Of a stretch of DNA of 64,000 bases, positions 25,123-37,099 are shown in pieces (the stretch's first letter is position 1; each line of letters starts with the position of its first letter). The notes below the pieces were generated by a model, which searched no databases, was not told the origin of the DNA, and saw only the letters and a program-made list of their open reading frames with translations. The position numbers and the translations under genes are program-made. Source of the DNA: Anagrus nilaparvatae (Eukaryota; Arthropoda; Insecta; Hymenoptera; Mymaridae); NCBI GenBank assembly GCA_022575985.1, contig JAKSXM010000132.1, positions 3,658,001 to 3,722,000 on the forward strand, read 5' to 3'.

Positions 25123-25570
25123 CGACAGATGCTGTTTTTTTATCTAGAGCTCCCAAAAAGCAGTGTCCCATCGAAATTTTTTTTTAGCCAAAAAATATAA
25201 GGTTTAAGGAAAATTTTAAGCCTGGTTGCAAGATTTTTCACTGATAGGCATTTGAGAAATAGACTTTTGAAAAAAAACAGCCTATCTTAGCGATTCCTCG
25301 CGCATGCGCTACTCAAAAAAAAATTTTGACCCTGGAATCGGAGAGCCAGGGAAATTTCCTATCGGTATGTTCATGGCTTGTAACCAATAAGAGGTATAGT
25401 TCAGGTTCTCGGCCAATCAGGGAGCGTGAATCATTTGGTACGCGTACTGAAATTTAGTACGCGTACCGAATGATATACGCTTTCTGATTGGCCGGGAACT
25501 GGATTTACACCTGTTATTGGTTAAAAGCTATGAACGTACCGATATAAGGTACAGCATCTGTCGAGGCCTT
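25116..25570. mobile_element. hairpin element with 20 bp perfect ends and a central palindrome
   Basis: Ends AAGGCCTCGACAGATGCTGT (25116-25135) and its exact complement at 25551-25570. A second, larger inverted repeat lies inside: TAACCAATAA at 25381 pairs with TTATTGGTTA at 25514, closing on TACGCGTACT/AGTACGCGTA near 25440-25466. The left half contains GCGCATGCGC and a GGGAAATTTCCTAT phrase also present at 50.2 and 51.9 kb. No coding frame. Confidence 0.6.
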
Positions 25571-26097
25571 AAAGATAGACACGGACATAATTTCCGTTTT
25601 TTTCTGAGAAGATTAAATTCTGAAATTATTTCTATCATTGCTCTAGGACTGAGGCATCCGCATAATGTTATAAAAAAAAAAATGGCACTATGTAGATAAC
25701 GCAGTCCGGAGTGCGACCATGTGCACTATTAGCAGACATGGGGATAGGAGAAATTGTGTTGTTCTCTGAGGTCACAGGTTAACAACGCACATAAAACACA
25801 TTAACATAAAATAAACATTTAAACTCGCACACACTAAGGATGAAAAATCATTAAAAAAAAGCAACATAGTAACTAGCATTAACAAAAATCATACAACAAG
25901 CATAACAAACAACGGATAAGAGGAAATGCCATACATCTCTCACTAAAACCATTTTATTGATTCAGATTATACTCGATTCAAAACTTGTAATTTAAGGCTA
26001 TAAATCTTGCATTTTCTAATTTTTATAAAGGGATTATTAAGAACTTTACATTTAAAGACAATCGGAATAATATGTTACACAAAATGGTATTAGAAGT
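25571..26097. other. unassigned sequence
   Basis: Moderately complex sequence (for example 25700-25790) without a credible frame or RNA structure. The plus-strand frame 25517-25699 begins inside the hairpin element and shows no domain. Confidence 0.45.
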
Positions 26098-26105
26098 ATT
26101 CTAGT

Positions 26106-26554
26106 TAGGGATGGGCGATATTTATCGATACTTGAAAGTATCGATATTTAGAAAGCGTAAATATCGATATTTTAATTCGATACTTCTGGTAACCGATACT
26201 TCGATACTTCGATATTTTCAGGCAGTATCGTATCGAAAAAATTTTTATAAATTTTGTTAATAAATATTTCTCAAAAAGGTCAAAAATCTGTTTAAAAAAA
26301 AAAAATGATTTTATTTATTTGTGAAAACTTATAATTGCAACATTTAGCACATTTAAATTCAATCTTATCTGTTTTCGTCATTAAAAAAGCTTCTGTCTTC
26401 TGCTAAAATTCTTTAAAAACTTTGATTTTGATTAGAGTATCGATACTATAAAATATCGATATTTTTGACTCAAATATCGATGCTCAGTATCGATATTAAA
26501 TCTAAATATCGATACAACCGATACTCGATACCTGACCAGTATCGCCCATCCCTA
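26106..26554. mobile_element. 449 bp hAT-type MITE packed with TATCGATA motifs
   Basis: Terminal repeats TAGGGATGGGCGATA and TATCGCCCATCCCTA are flanked by a perfect 8 bp duplication, ATTCTAGT (26098-26105 and 26555-26562). Both the end sequence and the 8 bp duplication are typical of hAT elements. The interior has no ORF but contains seven exact TATCGATA octamers, three in the left and four in the right part. The interior third (about 26230-26425) is plain A/T-rich DNA. Confidence 0.9.
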
Positions 26555-27552
26555 ATTCTAGTAAGAATTATCGTCTTACTTATATAACCTTTAGAAGTCA
26601 TTTCATTTGCGAGAATAATTTAATGCGTTTAATGACTATACTTAAGAGCAAAAAATATTCAGGGATTATTAATTAGAAATGAGAAATATTATTAATGGGA
26701 AATTTCTTTTGTAAAAATGACTCATTATGAGTACGATTACGCTGAAAAAATTTTTTTAATTTTAAAAAATATTGGAAAACCAAAAATTATGACTTTTTTT
26801 TAGGAATTAATTTTGATGAAGTTTATTAAAAATAAACAACGATCTATATGGAACAAATAAACATGATAACTTTTTTCATTATCTTTGTCTGTTTGTCTGA
26901 GGACTGAGCCTCTCTTTGTCACACAGAATAATTTTTTTGAAGAAAGTTATATGATGTTAATTTTTAGATGGAAAAAAATTTTTTTTATTAAAAAATGAAA
27001 AATCTGAAAGTTCATTTCGATCTGGCCACATTTTTCCCAATCTTTTTTTCCCAACGGGATTTTTTCCCAATCTATTATTTTTCCCAAAGCCTTTTTTTCC
27101 AACGTATTATTTTTCCCAAAAAAAATAAGTTCCAAAGTAAAGATTCCCAAAGTAAAAATTTCCAAAATAAAAATAAAAATAAAAGTGTAATAAAATAATA
27201 ATAAAAATAAAAATTTAATAATTTATTATAAGTTTTATAGAGTGGGGATGAGCGTGGGGATAAATTCTTTCTTACCTGTGCGCAAATAATGATCAAGAGA
27301 ATCACATTATTTGTTATTGACAACTATTATTGCTAATTAAATTATTTAATAAAATAATTAAATTAATTATATTGTTAAAATATATTATTTTAATTCAGTG
27401 AACTATTTTTCTACCGATCATCACTTTTTTCAAATAATTAAGTAAGTATATATTTATCGGAAGTTATTTCATTTTATTTACTATTTGTATAATTGCTTAT
27501 TTTGACACGTGTGTTTACTAAATAATATTATTTACATTTTTTCGTTACAGAT

Positions 27553-28257
27553 ATGGCTGAAATTGTAAAAAATGGAAATACATCTTTTCTCGCATTGAAT
27601 GGTTTTTTATATTATTTCCATTCGAATGGCAAAGTGAAGGGTTGCAGGTGGCATATAATGACGATAATGACAGGACTATAAAAAATGCCGCTCAAAAATT
27701 GTGTTCGTTAGCATTTGTTCCAGAAAAAGATGTAGTTCATACTTTTGAGTTATTATTAGATGAAATTCCAGAGGAATTTTTATCAGTAGCTGACTATTTT
27801 GATGTAAGTTTTTACAATTATAATTATTGTTTAATTTATATAATTATTAAATTATTTGCAGGTTTTCTATGTGCGTGGAAGAAAGGCTCAAGGAAGAAGG
27901 AAAGCGGTAAAACCTCGATATCCCCCGTCATTATGGAACCAGTATGAGTCAGTATTACAAAAAACAGCAAGAACAAACAATTTGGCAGAAGGTTGGCACA
28001 GCAGATTTAATCTTGTCATAGGTCGCAATCATCCAGGAATGTACTCATTCATAGGCGAATTACAAAAAGAACAACAGGACACTGAGAATATGATAAGGCA
28101 GTTGAATTTAGGACAGAAAATAAAAAGAAATGCTCCGTTATTTAATAAAAAAAAAGAAAATAATACATATAATATTGTTTTGAAATATAATGAGTATGTA
28201 GAGAGTGGAAATGTGCTTGAATATTTAGAATTCATAGGTTATCATATAAAATTTTAA
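27553..28257 (+). pseudogene. FLYWCH-type MULE transposase remnant (N-terminal finger joined to C-terminal region)
   Basis: The first frame (from ATG 27553) encodes about 34 residues resembling a FLYWCH zinc finger: a Phe-Leu start, NGFLYYF, then GCRWH. The frame then shifts near 27640, and a second frame encodes a segment like the C-terminal part of insect FLYWCH/MULE proteins: LQVAYNDDNDRTI, LAFVPEKDVV, then PPSLWNQYESV, RTNNLAEGWHSRFN and HPGMYSFI. A 58 bp intron (27804-27861, GTAAGT...TTGCAG) joins DYFD to VFYVRGRK in frame, and TAA lies at 28255. The region normally holding the DDE catalytic core is missing, so no active transposase can be made. The C-terminal frame itself is uninterrupted, suggesting a recent deletion or retained use of that part. 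Family assignment rests on remembered motif order. Confidence 0.7.
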
Positions 28258-28476
28258 ATTATATCAAAAATTGACATTAAATTAATTAATTTTTGTAACG
28301 TTAAATTTATTAAAATTTATTAAAATTTAAAAAAAAAAAAAATTATTTTTGGAAATTAATGGTTCATTGGGAATTTTTTTTTTGGGAAAAAAAGTTTTTG
28401 GGAAAAAATATTTTGGGAAAAAATCCTTGGGAAAAAGTCATTGGGAAAAAAAGATTGGGAAAAATGTCGCCAGACG

Positions 28477-28593
28477 GTTCATTTCAGCTCTGCAAGAAAA
28501 CAGGGCGAGCTTCATCAGTGTGAGACCCTGTTTTCTGCTTTTCACATATGAACAAACAGTTCCGCCCTGTGTTCTTGCAGAGCTGTAATGAAC
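28477..28593. mobile_element. ~117 bp hairpin inserted in the right MULE arm
   Basis: Ends CAGCTCTGCAAGAA (28485) and its complement ending at 28585 pair over about 23 bp with one mismatch. The flanking GTTCATT/AATGAAC extends the pairing. The left MULE arm lacks this block, so it was inserted or amplified in one arm only. Confidence 0.6.
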
Positions 28594-28799
28594 TTTCAGA
28601 TTTTTCATTTTTTAATAAAAAAAATTTTTTTCCATCTAAAAATTAACATCATATAACTTTCTTCAAAAAAATTATTCTGTGTGACAAAGAGAGGCTCAGT
28701 CCTCAGACACACAGACAAAGATAATGAAAAAAGTTATCATGTTTATTTGTTCCATATAGATCGTTGTTTATTTTTAATAAACTTCATCAAAATTAATTT

Positions 28800-31700
28800 A
28801 ATTAATTTGGAACGTAAAACAGTATTTATACTGTTTTTTTGTGAATATTTTTTTTAGGAAATTTTAAAACTGAAGAGGTCCTAAGAAGACCGAAAGTATT
28901 GCTTGTTATTGGCAGAAGTTGACTAAACCGAGAGGTATAAATATAAAACATATATTAAATGATTAATTTTTTAAAACAAACAATTGTTTATTTCATCTGA
29001 GAAGACCGAGGAGAAGACTATCTCTATAAATTTCTGTTTTACCTTAGCTCAAATTGATTAACAATCATCTATTTTCTTTAATTAAATTTATTAAATTTTT
29101 TCCTTACTATAAATTTTTTAAATATATTTTTTGTTCAAGAACTATGTTTTATACTCCATAGAAACCATAAATCAATGTCTAGCCATTATACCTTTCAATA
29201 AATCAACTGGACATCAGCCAAAAAATTCAAAGATATGTCAAAAGAGAAAATACTTGTGGATAGAAAAAAATAAAATAAGAGAAGAGAAGAAAGTAACCCT
29301 CAATTTATAAAGAGTTTATTGTTATCAATATATTTGTAAATATATATATAGCTGTTTTTTAAGCCAACTTTTGTCAATGCTATTATTTGAGAAAAAGTTT
29401 ATCAGTTAAATAACTTTCATCAAACTTTTCATTTCCCTATTATTATATTTTGTAATATTTCATAATTTAAGTTTATACGCCATTGTTTCATTTTCTTAAA
29501 TATTTGGATCACAATTATTTGGGAAAGGAAATATTTATTTACACTTAATTTGATATGTTATTACAATTTTCAATTTTAAAAGTTCTTAAAATTTATTTTT
29601 AATAAATTTTAATAAATGCCTTTCTGACTATAAAATTTTTAACAAAGGAATTTTTCTTTGAGCCTATCATTTTGAAAATTATTTTATATTGTAGAAAGAT
29701 TAGTATTTTTTTAAAATAAATTAGTAGAAAATTCTTAATCATTTGCAATATTTAATGCGTTTTAATTAAAATTTTTGAATTAACTTATTTTAATAGTAAA
29801 TGCCTGTCAGTTAAATTTAAAAAATTATTTGAATTTTCAATTTACCAGATGAATTTCGTTGCCACCTATAAAAAAAGATAAAAATAAAATTTCCAAAATT
29901 ATAGCTCATTTTTCCTGGTTCTTTAATGGCTATTTGGTGTCAATACTTAGAAAAGATTAATGAACTGTAATTTTGAGAATCTTGTTTATTTTTTAATAAT
30001 GGCAACTAACATAGGTGGTAAGAATAGAAAAAAATGGTTCTACTATTACAAAAATTCTATTTAGCTGGGTCAAAAATAGTTAAGCCACAGAATCGCAGTT
30101 GATCAGAAAAAATGTTTTATCTAATAGACCTTAAAAATGGAAAAAAAAAAACAATTATAAAAATTTCATTTATTTAATTATAATAAGAGATAATTTTATC
30201 TGAGTCTTTTTTACATGTATCCTCATCATCGAAACATTCAATTGAACAATTCATTTCAAAATTTTAAAAATACATCCATTACGCACTAATTATTTTCTAG
30301 TGCATAATGAATAAATATGAATGAACATCACTACATTTTTCTTCATTTTTTATTAATAAAAAAAAAAAATAATAATTTACATTAAATTAACATTTTTAAA
30401 AAAATCCTCTTTCTTTATCCATACTTATCGTAATCACTTAATTTTTCTTTCAATTTTTCTTCCTATAACGTAATAAAAAAAAAAAAAAAAAGAATAGTAA
30501 ATTTACCTTATTAGAATAATCACACTGATCGCAAATTCTTATTACATTTTTTCCTCTCTCATCTTTTTTCATTTTAAACGAAAAAAATAAAGCGACATCG
30601 TTGCAAGCTTGCTCTTTTTTTTTTTTTACTTACTTATACTTTTTTTTCTTTTTAGTAACATATAAGAAAAGGAACCTTTTTTCTCATACTTAAGCATAAG
30701 GGGGCGCCTTCGTTACTGGTATATATATAAAGAAAACTTTTTTAGCTGCTAAAAAACTTTTATCCCAAAAAAAGTTTTCTCAAAAGTTCTAAAACTTATA
30801 TACATACATAAAGAGCAAGACAAAGATAGATAGATAATAATAATAATACTAATAGTAATAGTGTAAGAATTAAGAAAGATAAAAATATTTATTCACTTTA
30901 TTTATAAATCATTAACCATTTTACACTGTCTCTCTGACTGAATAAATTGACGTTTTCTGTGTTAATTGTCAAATATGTACACACGAATAAATATTTAATA
31001 CATTTATTCTACACAAATTTTAAATATTTAGTTTTGTTTGCTGTTACCTACCAACGTATTATAGACTATTTTATTTTTTTTTACGTGATTAATATTGGCG
31101 ATATACACGAACCTAATGAATTTATTAAGTAATTATTGTATTTTTTTATCATGAATTTCAACTGAATAAATAATAGTACTCGTGTATTATAATACGAACT
31201 CAAGTAAAAACATGAAATGTTTAATACTCGATTATATATTCTTGATCTTTAAGAGTTAGCAAATAAAGGGGCCAAGTGCCAAAAAACGAAAATCTGGATT
31301 CCAATATATATATTATATATACATCACTTGTCTGGATGATAACCAAAGCTCGATCTAATGCATATAAGTACCATTAATCAACATTTTAATGCACTATATT
31401 CTCTTTTTTATACGAAAAAAAATATATATATATGAAATCTCAAAAATATATAGTACGTACGTTTACTATTATACAGTATGAGATTTTTTTTTCTTTTCTT
31501 GAAAATTCATATTTTTTATGGATATATTTAGTATCTCTAGATATTCTCTAATGGTTATACATACATAGAAGAATAAGAAAAAAATGTATATAAAGTTCAC
31601 ATATTTAAAATGGAATAAAAAAAATTTTTTTTTTAAATTATACTTACTTTTTTATGTATATTAGCTTGGAAAGTAAATTTATTGAGTACACAAAACTGAC

Positions 31701-32905
31701 GAGCATGGAACATATTTAGAATTCAAAGGTCTTTATCGAGTCGTAAGTGGGATTCATTTTTAAGAAATAAATGTACTTTTACTTCACTCTTCTTTATTAA
31801 CCAAAAATTTTCTTTTCTTTTTTAACTTAAAATCTAAATTAGGAGTTCATTAACTTTGAGCATAAATTTTGTAAATTGATAAAAAAAAAGTATTATTTTT
31901 GTCAAATAACAAACTAAGAATTCAGATGAACTCTAAATCAAACAAATTTTTAATAAAAACAAAAGTACTAAAATTTTCATAAAAATTTTAAAATAAATTT
32001 TTCTCACAAGTGAAATGAGTTCTGAAAGCTATATAAGAATGTAATAATCTACACTGTTATATGCAGAATTTATTATAATGTACTTATCTCCAAATATGTA
32101 AATAAATAAATAAAGAATATTGCCTTTTAGTAATTCTAATTTTTGGTCATTAATATCTGTTGTGTAATAGAACTCAGTAAGTGAATGAATATCATATTTT
32201 ACACTACTATTATTTAATCCAAATTTCTTAGCAATTATTGATTCGCAGTAAGGTTTCTACGTATCAAATTTTTTCCTTTGACTTTAAAATGTTTTTCGGT
32301 ACTGAGGACAAGAGTAAAGAAGTTAGGAAAAAAAATATTAAACGGTGTTTCCGAATGCGTTAACTATAAACAGGGCCTTGATTATCTATTCTTTTCGTTT
32401 GATACGAGATAAAAACGATAATTGAAAACATGAATTAGATGTGCAATGAAGATCATAAAACACCTTATGGCACTGTTAAAGTATTATTGCTTAATTAATG
32501 CATTCTTCGAAATTGTAAAAATACTACTATTCCTAAAAACATTGGACTTCAATAGGGTTTTCATGCTTTATAAAGCTATGAAATGAATAAAGAATCTAGG
32601 CCCAGAATTCAATAAAAACAAAATTACAAATACGTAAATTTCTTAAATTTTCCACACGTTATCCACAATAAACATCTTTAACTGCCCTTAAAATGTTCAA
32701 GTAAATCTTGCACGTATAAAAAATAACTCTTCGTCTTAGGAAGTCACTTACATCTAATTTTGTAAAATCAAAGTATAAAATTCAAAATTAGAACCAGTCC
32801 AATATGTATTTATGTCAAATTAAATAGATAGAAAAAAAATTACACAAAGGTTATAATTTTGTAAGCTATCGTATATTGATTTTATATATATTCATTTAAC
32901 ATTTA
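28800..32905. other. A/T-rich non-coding DNA
   Basis: No gene, RNA or element supported. A diverged inverted copy of the CATTTCATTTGCGAGA repeat lies near 31990-32045. The open frame 30947-31132 has no recognisable feature. Confidence 0.55.
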
Positions 32906-33065
32906 TCCTCTATTATTTGAAATAAAAAAAAATGAATATAGGTATAGTTAAAGATTTCCACCTGCTCCTAAAAAAATACATGCTTTTATCTACAGTTAGT
33001 CTACTCGCGCGATCGAAAAAGCGTATGTGGGTATAAGTGTATTGTAATTTTGACTTTGATAAAAG

Positions 33066-33087
33066 CGAGAGAGAGAGAGAGAGAGAG
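33066..33087. repeat. (GA)n microsatellite
   Basis: Eleven or so GA units. Confidence 0.9.
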
Positions 33088-33109
33088 GAGGATAAAGCTT
33101 TCATCATCT

Positions 33110-36100
33110 AATACATATATTTCTAAGGACTCATACATTTATAAATATACATATAAAACGTAAATAGAAGTTTCTTTCTCGTAATAACAGGATGCACTTT
33201 ACCTGGCATTATTCCGTTAGCTGAAGCGAACGTAGGAAATTTGTGCTAGCATTTGTTAGAGCTTCTCGATCAAGACAAAGCTTCTATCAAGTATTATCTT
33301 ATTTCCCAAGAGAGCCTCAATTCACTATTTTACCTTATTCTCTTTCTCTCTTTGACTATTTTCAGCTAAAAAGAGGCTTCTTGCATTGTTGCAAATCCTT
33401 CTTCTCTTCTTTCTATAGTTATACACTCTCTCTACAGTTGAATGAGAAATATTTTACTATACCTATATATATATATATTTGTATATATAATAGGACATTT
33501 GTCCTACACTGCCTGTAAAAGCTCATCTGACGAGCGAATAACCACTGGACTGTTTTTTGAGATAAGAATATTAAACTTTAAATGTAGCTATAATAAAAAG
33601 AATAATACCTATTTTTATTCTCTTCTTTTTATTAACTTTAAACAATTAAACATTTTTTCTCTTTTTTTTTCTTTTCAAAACAATGATATTTTTATCAAAC
33701 AAATTTTTTTTCTTTTTATTAAATTGACGTGCTTTGAATAATATAATTTTTAGATATTTAAAAACAAAAAATTTTTCTCGTTAAAAAGTAACAAAAGAAA
33801 ATTGAATTTACTGAGTTTTTTTTTGTTGGAGATAATTTTGAGGGGATAGAACTTTTTTTAGGTTAGTTTTAAGGCTACTTCGATTTCTAGAAAGTTATTT
33901 AACTGCTAAAAAAATTAATTGTGAAAGTTAACACTGTTAGATTGCAGTGCTTGAATTGCTTAAATTTTTAAGCAAATTTGACTCCAAGCAAATGTTTTCA
34001 AATTTAAACAATTTAAGCAAAACTCAAGCACAGCAGTATAACAAATTTTTTGTGTAGGTGTGTAGGCAATCAATACATGGCTAATTTGATTATAAGCATA
34101 AAATCCAACGATTTCTCAATATTTTTTCGTGTTTTAAATTTATAAAATTCATTTTAATGCTGATATTTGAAAATTTTTTTACTATTTTTCTTTTGTATAA
34201 CATTTACACAAATACACAGATACATAGATAGTTTTTATGCATAAAGATAAATTTGAATATCAAATCCCTTGATATTATATCTTTGCTATGTTTTTAGAAT
34301 TCAAAATTTTCTTTTTTATTTTTCTGTCAAACGATCATAAAAAATCATCGATATTATTCAACTTATCTAGAAAACACGTTCAAAATATTATATCTAATAA
34401 TAAAAAATAAAATTTATGTGTATACCTGTATACCTTATTACAATAATTTTTTTTCATAAAAAATACCTTTTTTTAAGAGAATATAAAAAAATATACTATT
34501 AAGTATTAGGCTGCTAAGGTAACCAAAGTTCTGGTAGATGCAGCCAAGTTAATTTTTAGTGCAAATTTTTAATTGCAGAATAAATTCTAATAGCTTCTGA
34601 TCATTAGACCCCGGATACGCACCGATTGGTTGTGAAAATGCCATACCAAAACTACCTGCTAATAATTAGATTTTTGAAAAATTGAAATTACTGATCTAAA
34701 TAAATACTCTCCTAACCTAATAATTTTAAAACTGCGCATAATATTGAATATTTTCATAAAAGATATTAAGTTTCTGTTCTTACAATATCGCTTTTCTTGA
34801 TTAGAAATAAAAACAATGAATCGAGGCATCTCAAATATTTTCTGGTTATAATTTACCAATAATTAAAAAACTTGCTTATTTAAAGTTACCATTTATTTTC
34901 ACCCATTTCTTAAATATTTTATTTGATATAATTTCCTCTTCTTTCACTTCTAGTTTTCCTCTAAAAATACTTTAATTTTAAGCCTTATTAAATTAGAAAA
35001 TATTAAACTTCCTACATTTTTTTCCTTCAAATTTTAATTAAAAAAAAAGCAGAATGCACAAAAATAAAATTTTCCTTTTTTAATCGAGGAAAATGATATC
35101 TAAAAATTTTTTTAATGTATTAAATATATAAGAGTTTCGAATTATTAATAACTAAAACAGCAAAAAAAGAAAACAAAAGCTTTTTTTTTAGTATTTATAA
35201 AAGCGGATTCTGTATACCATAAATAAAAATATTCTTCTAATACTTTTTTTTTTGCAAGAAAAAGGATACGCTAAAAGAAGAAAAAAAAATTAGAGTGGGA
35301 TAGAGAATTTTTTTTTTTATTATAAAAATGAACGAAAAATTCTTGGGTGTCTATATATTATAAAAAATTGAGAAAATAAAAAACACATAGATATTCCAAT
35401 ATGTTAAAGATTTGTTGCTATTGTTGGTACGTTCGAGAGTGGAAAAAAAATTTACTTGTATTGATATTTTCTATTGGGAAAAAATATAGGTTTTCTATGT
35501 ACTTATTTTTCTTAGTAATTTTTTTTTAGCTGTAGAATTTTTTCTTTTCAGGTAGAAATCATAAATATTTTTTTTTTATTATTATTATGAAAATTTAATG
35601 CAGAAATTGATTTACATGTTCAGCTTGTAGAATCTATTTTATAAATTTTTATGTTTTTGATTAAATTCAATTTAAATGAAAAGAAATATTTTTTACAAAA
35701 CAGGAGACAGAAAAGGACTACTTTCTAGCCTGTACAGGACGTATTTTTTGCTCTTTTTGTGTAAAATATTATTTTAAACTTGTTATAAAAAAGTTTATCA
35801 TTTCGAATGCAATTACGGATCCTCGTGGATACATCCCTCGAGCCTAAAGAACTCTCGATAAACCTTTCCATTGGCAAAAATTAACTTTTTTCCAGTACGT
35901 TATTAAAAAAAAAAATTAAATACTAAAGTTTAACATATAAACCTACTTTCATTTAGAATTCATTTACGCGTACAAAAAAACGCTGCCAAATTATTGGCAC
36001 TACGGCTCCTCAAATAATAACAAAATATTGTTAGTGGTCTATTTCGTCTAACAAAGTATAATATAACTAAAAGAAACTAATAATTATCTTTTCCTTGATA

Positions 36101-36115
36101 TTCTCATTTTATAAT
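33110..36115. other. unassigned, mostly A/T-rich DNA
   Basis: 33180-33540 is somewhat more complex and contains overlapping plus-strand open frames (33243-33518 and 33442-33741). Neither has a signal, domain or splice support, and the second is (TA)- and Phe-rich. The rest is low complexity. Confidence 0.5.
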
Positions 36116-36119
36116 CCCA

Positions 36120-36720
36120 TAGACAAAATTAGGTGCTATGTCCAAAAAGAAAAAAATTTAATGATGTTCATTTTTATTTTCTTTAAATAAAAAATGAGGA
36201 AAGAAAATTTTCAAAAATTGGGTATCAAATCCAAAAAATCGAATGAAAGCGATGTTTTTAAAATTAATAATTCCATATGAAAAAATTAGTTACTACGCCT
36301 AAAAAAAATAGATTCACCTTATTTTCTTATGTTAAAATTTAAAGAAAAATATTTTCAAAAAATTAAGTATCAGATCCGAGAAAATGAGTAATACAGATAT
36401 TCTTAAAACTAGTACTTCCATAGAAATAAATTAGGTACTACGTCTGAAAAAAATATAAATTTGGCGTTTTTTGTTTTTTGGTGATAAAAATTTTAAGACA
36501 AAAATTTTCAAAAAATTAATTAGTCCGACTTGAGATATCAAGTAAAGACGATATTTCTAGATATTGGTACTTTCATAAAAAAAAATGAGGTACTAAGAAC
36601 AAAAGGAAAAAAAAAATTGGTATTTTTTTATTTTTTGGTGGCAAAAATTTTCAAAAAATTAAGTATCAGATACAAGAAATCGAGTAAAAACTATTCTTCT
36701 AGATCTAATATCTAGAAGTA
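36120..36720 (-). repeat. diverged ~130 bp tandem repeats, inverted relative to the 39-43 kb copies
   Basis: Four or five units each read roughly: TTAGGTACTACGTC..., A-rich linker, AAAATTTTCAAAAAATTAAG, TATCAGATCC, then GATATTTCTAGA-like. The complementary phrases (GACGTAGTACCTAATTTATT, GGATCTGATACTTAATTTTT) define the plus-strand copies further right. Confidence 0.65.
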
Positions 36721-37099
36721 ATTAGTGTCTAAAGTAATAATTACTTTTATAGAAAAAAATAAGCTTACTATGATGGAGTAAATGCAGGTATTTTATGGTG
36801 AATAGGATGGTGATAATAAATATAAAGAGATATTAACCTCGATATTAACTTTAAATAAATCTGCTTTTATTAATACATTGCGACCATGCTAGATGGTTGC
36901 TGGACGCACTTTACCTAAAGGCAGTGGTATGCCTTGTCACTTTCTCTTTTTCTTACAATTTAATGGCCTATTTACAATAATATAATATAACACTAAAGGT
37001 TTGTTTTCACGACAATGAGGTATTACATCCAAATTAAATTCAAAAAAAGTTGTTAAAATTAAAAAAAAAAAAATTAGGTGTTAATACCATGCTTGTGAA

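Larger units (their letters stand above)
26805..28798 (+). mobile_element. 2.0 kb Mutator-like element (MULE), internally deleted
   Basis: Long terminal inverted repeats (about 26805-27025 and 28575-28798) are nearly identical: AATTAATTTTGATGAAGT at the left, its complement at the right. Inner subterminal arrays of TTTTTCCCAA (27030-27170) face arrays of TTGGGAAAAA (28360-28465). Between them lies a broken two-part transposase gene. The right arm carries an extra ~117 bp hairpin. Long inverted repeats plus a FLYWCH/MULE-type coding remnant support the class. A flanking 8-9 bp duplication was not clear. Confidence 0.75.

Noticed and set aside
25074..25135. A functional tRNA gene
   Set aside because: Box A and box B resemble those of a tRNA, but acceptor and anticodon stems do not pair.
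33243..33741. Two overlapping plus-strand frames of 91 and 99 codons
   Set aside because: Composition is Phe/Tyr/Ile/Lys-rich, the second reads through a (TA)n tract, and no domain, signal or splice support is visible.
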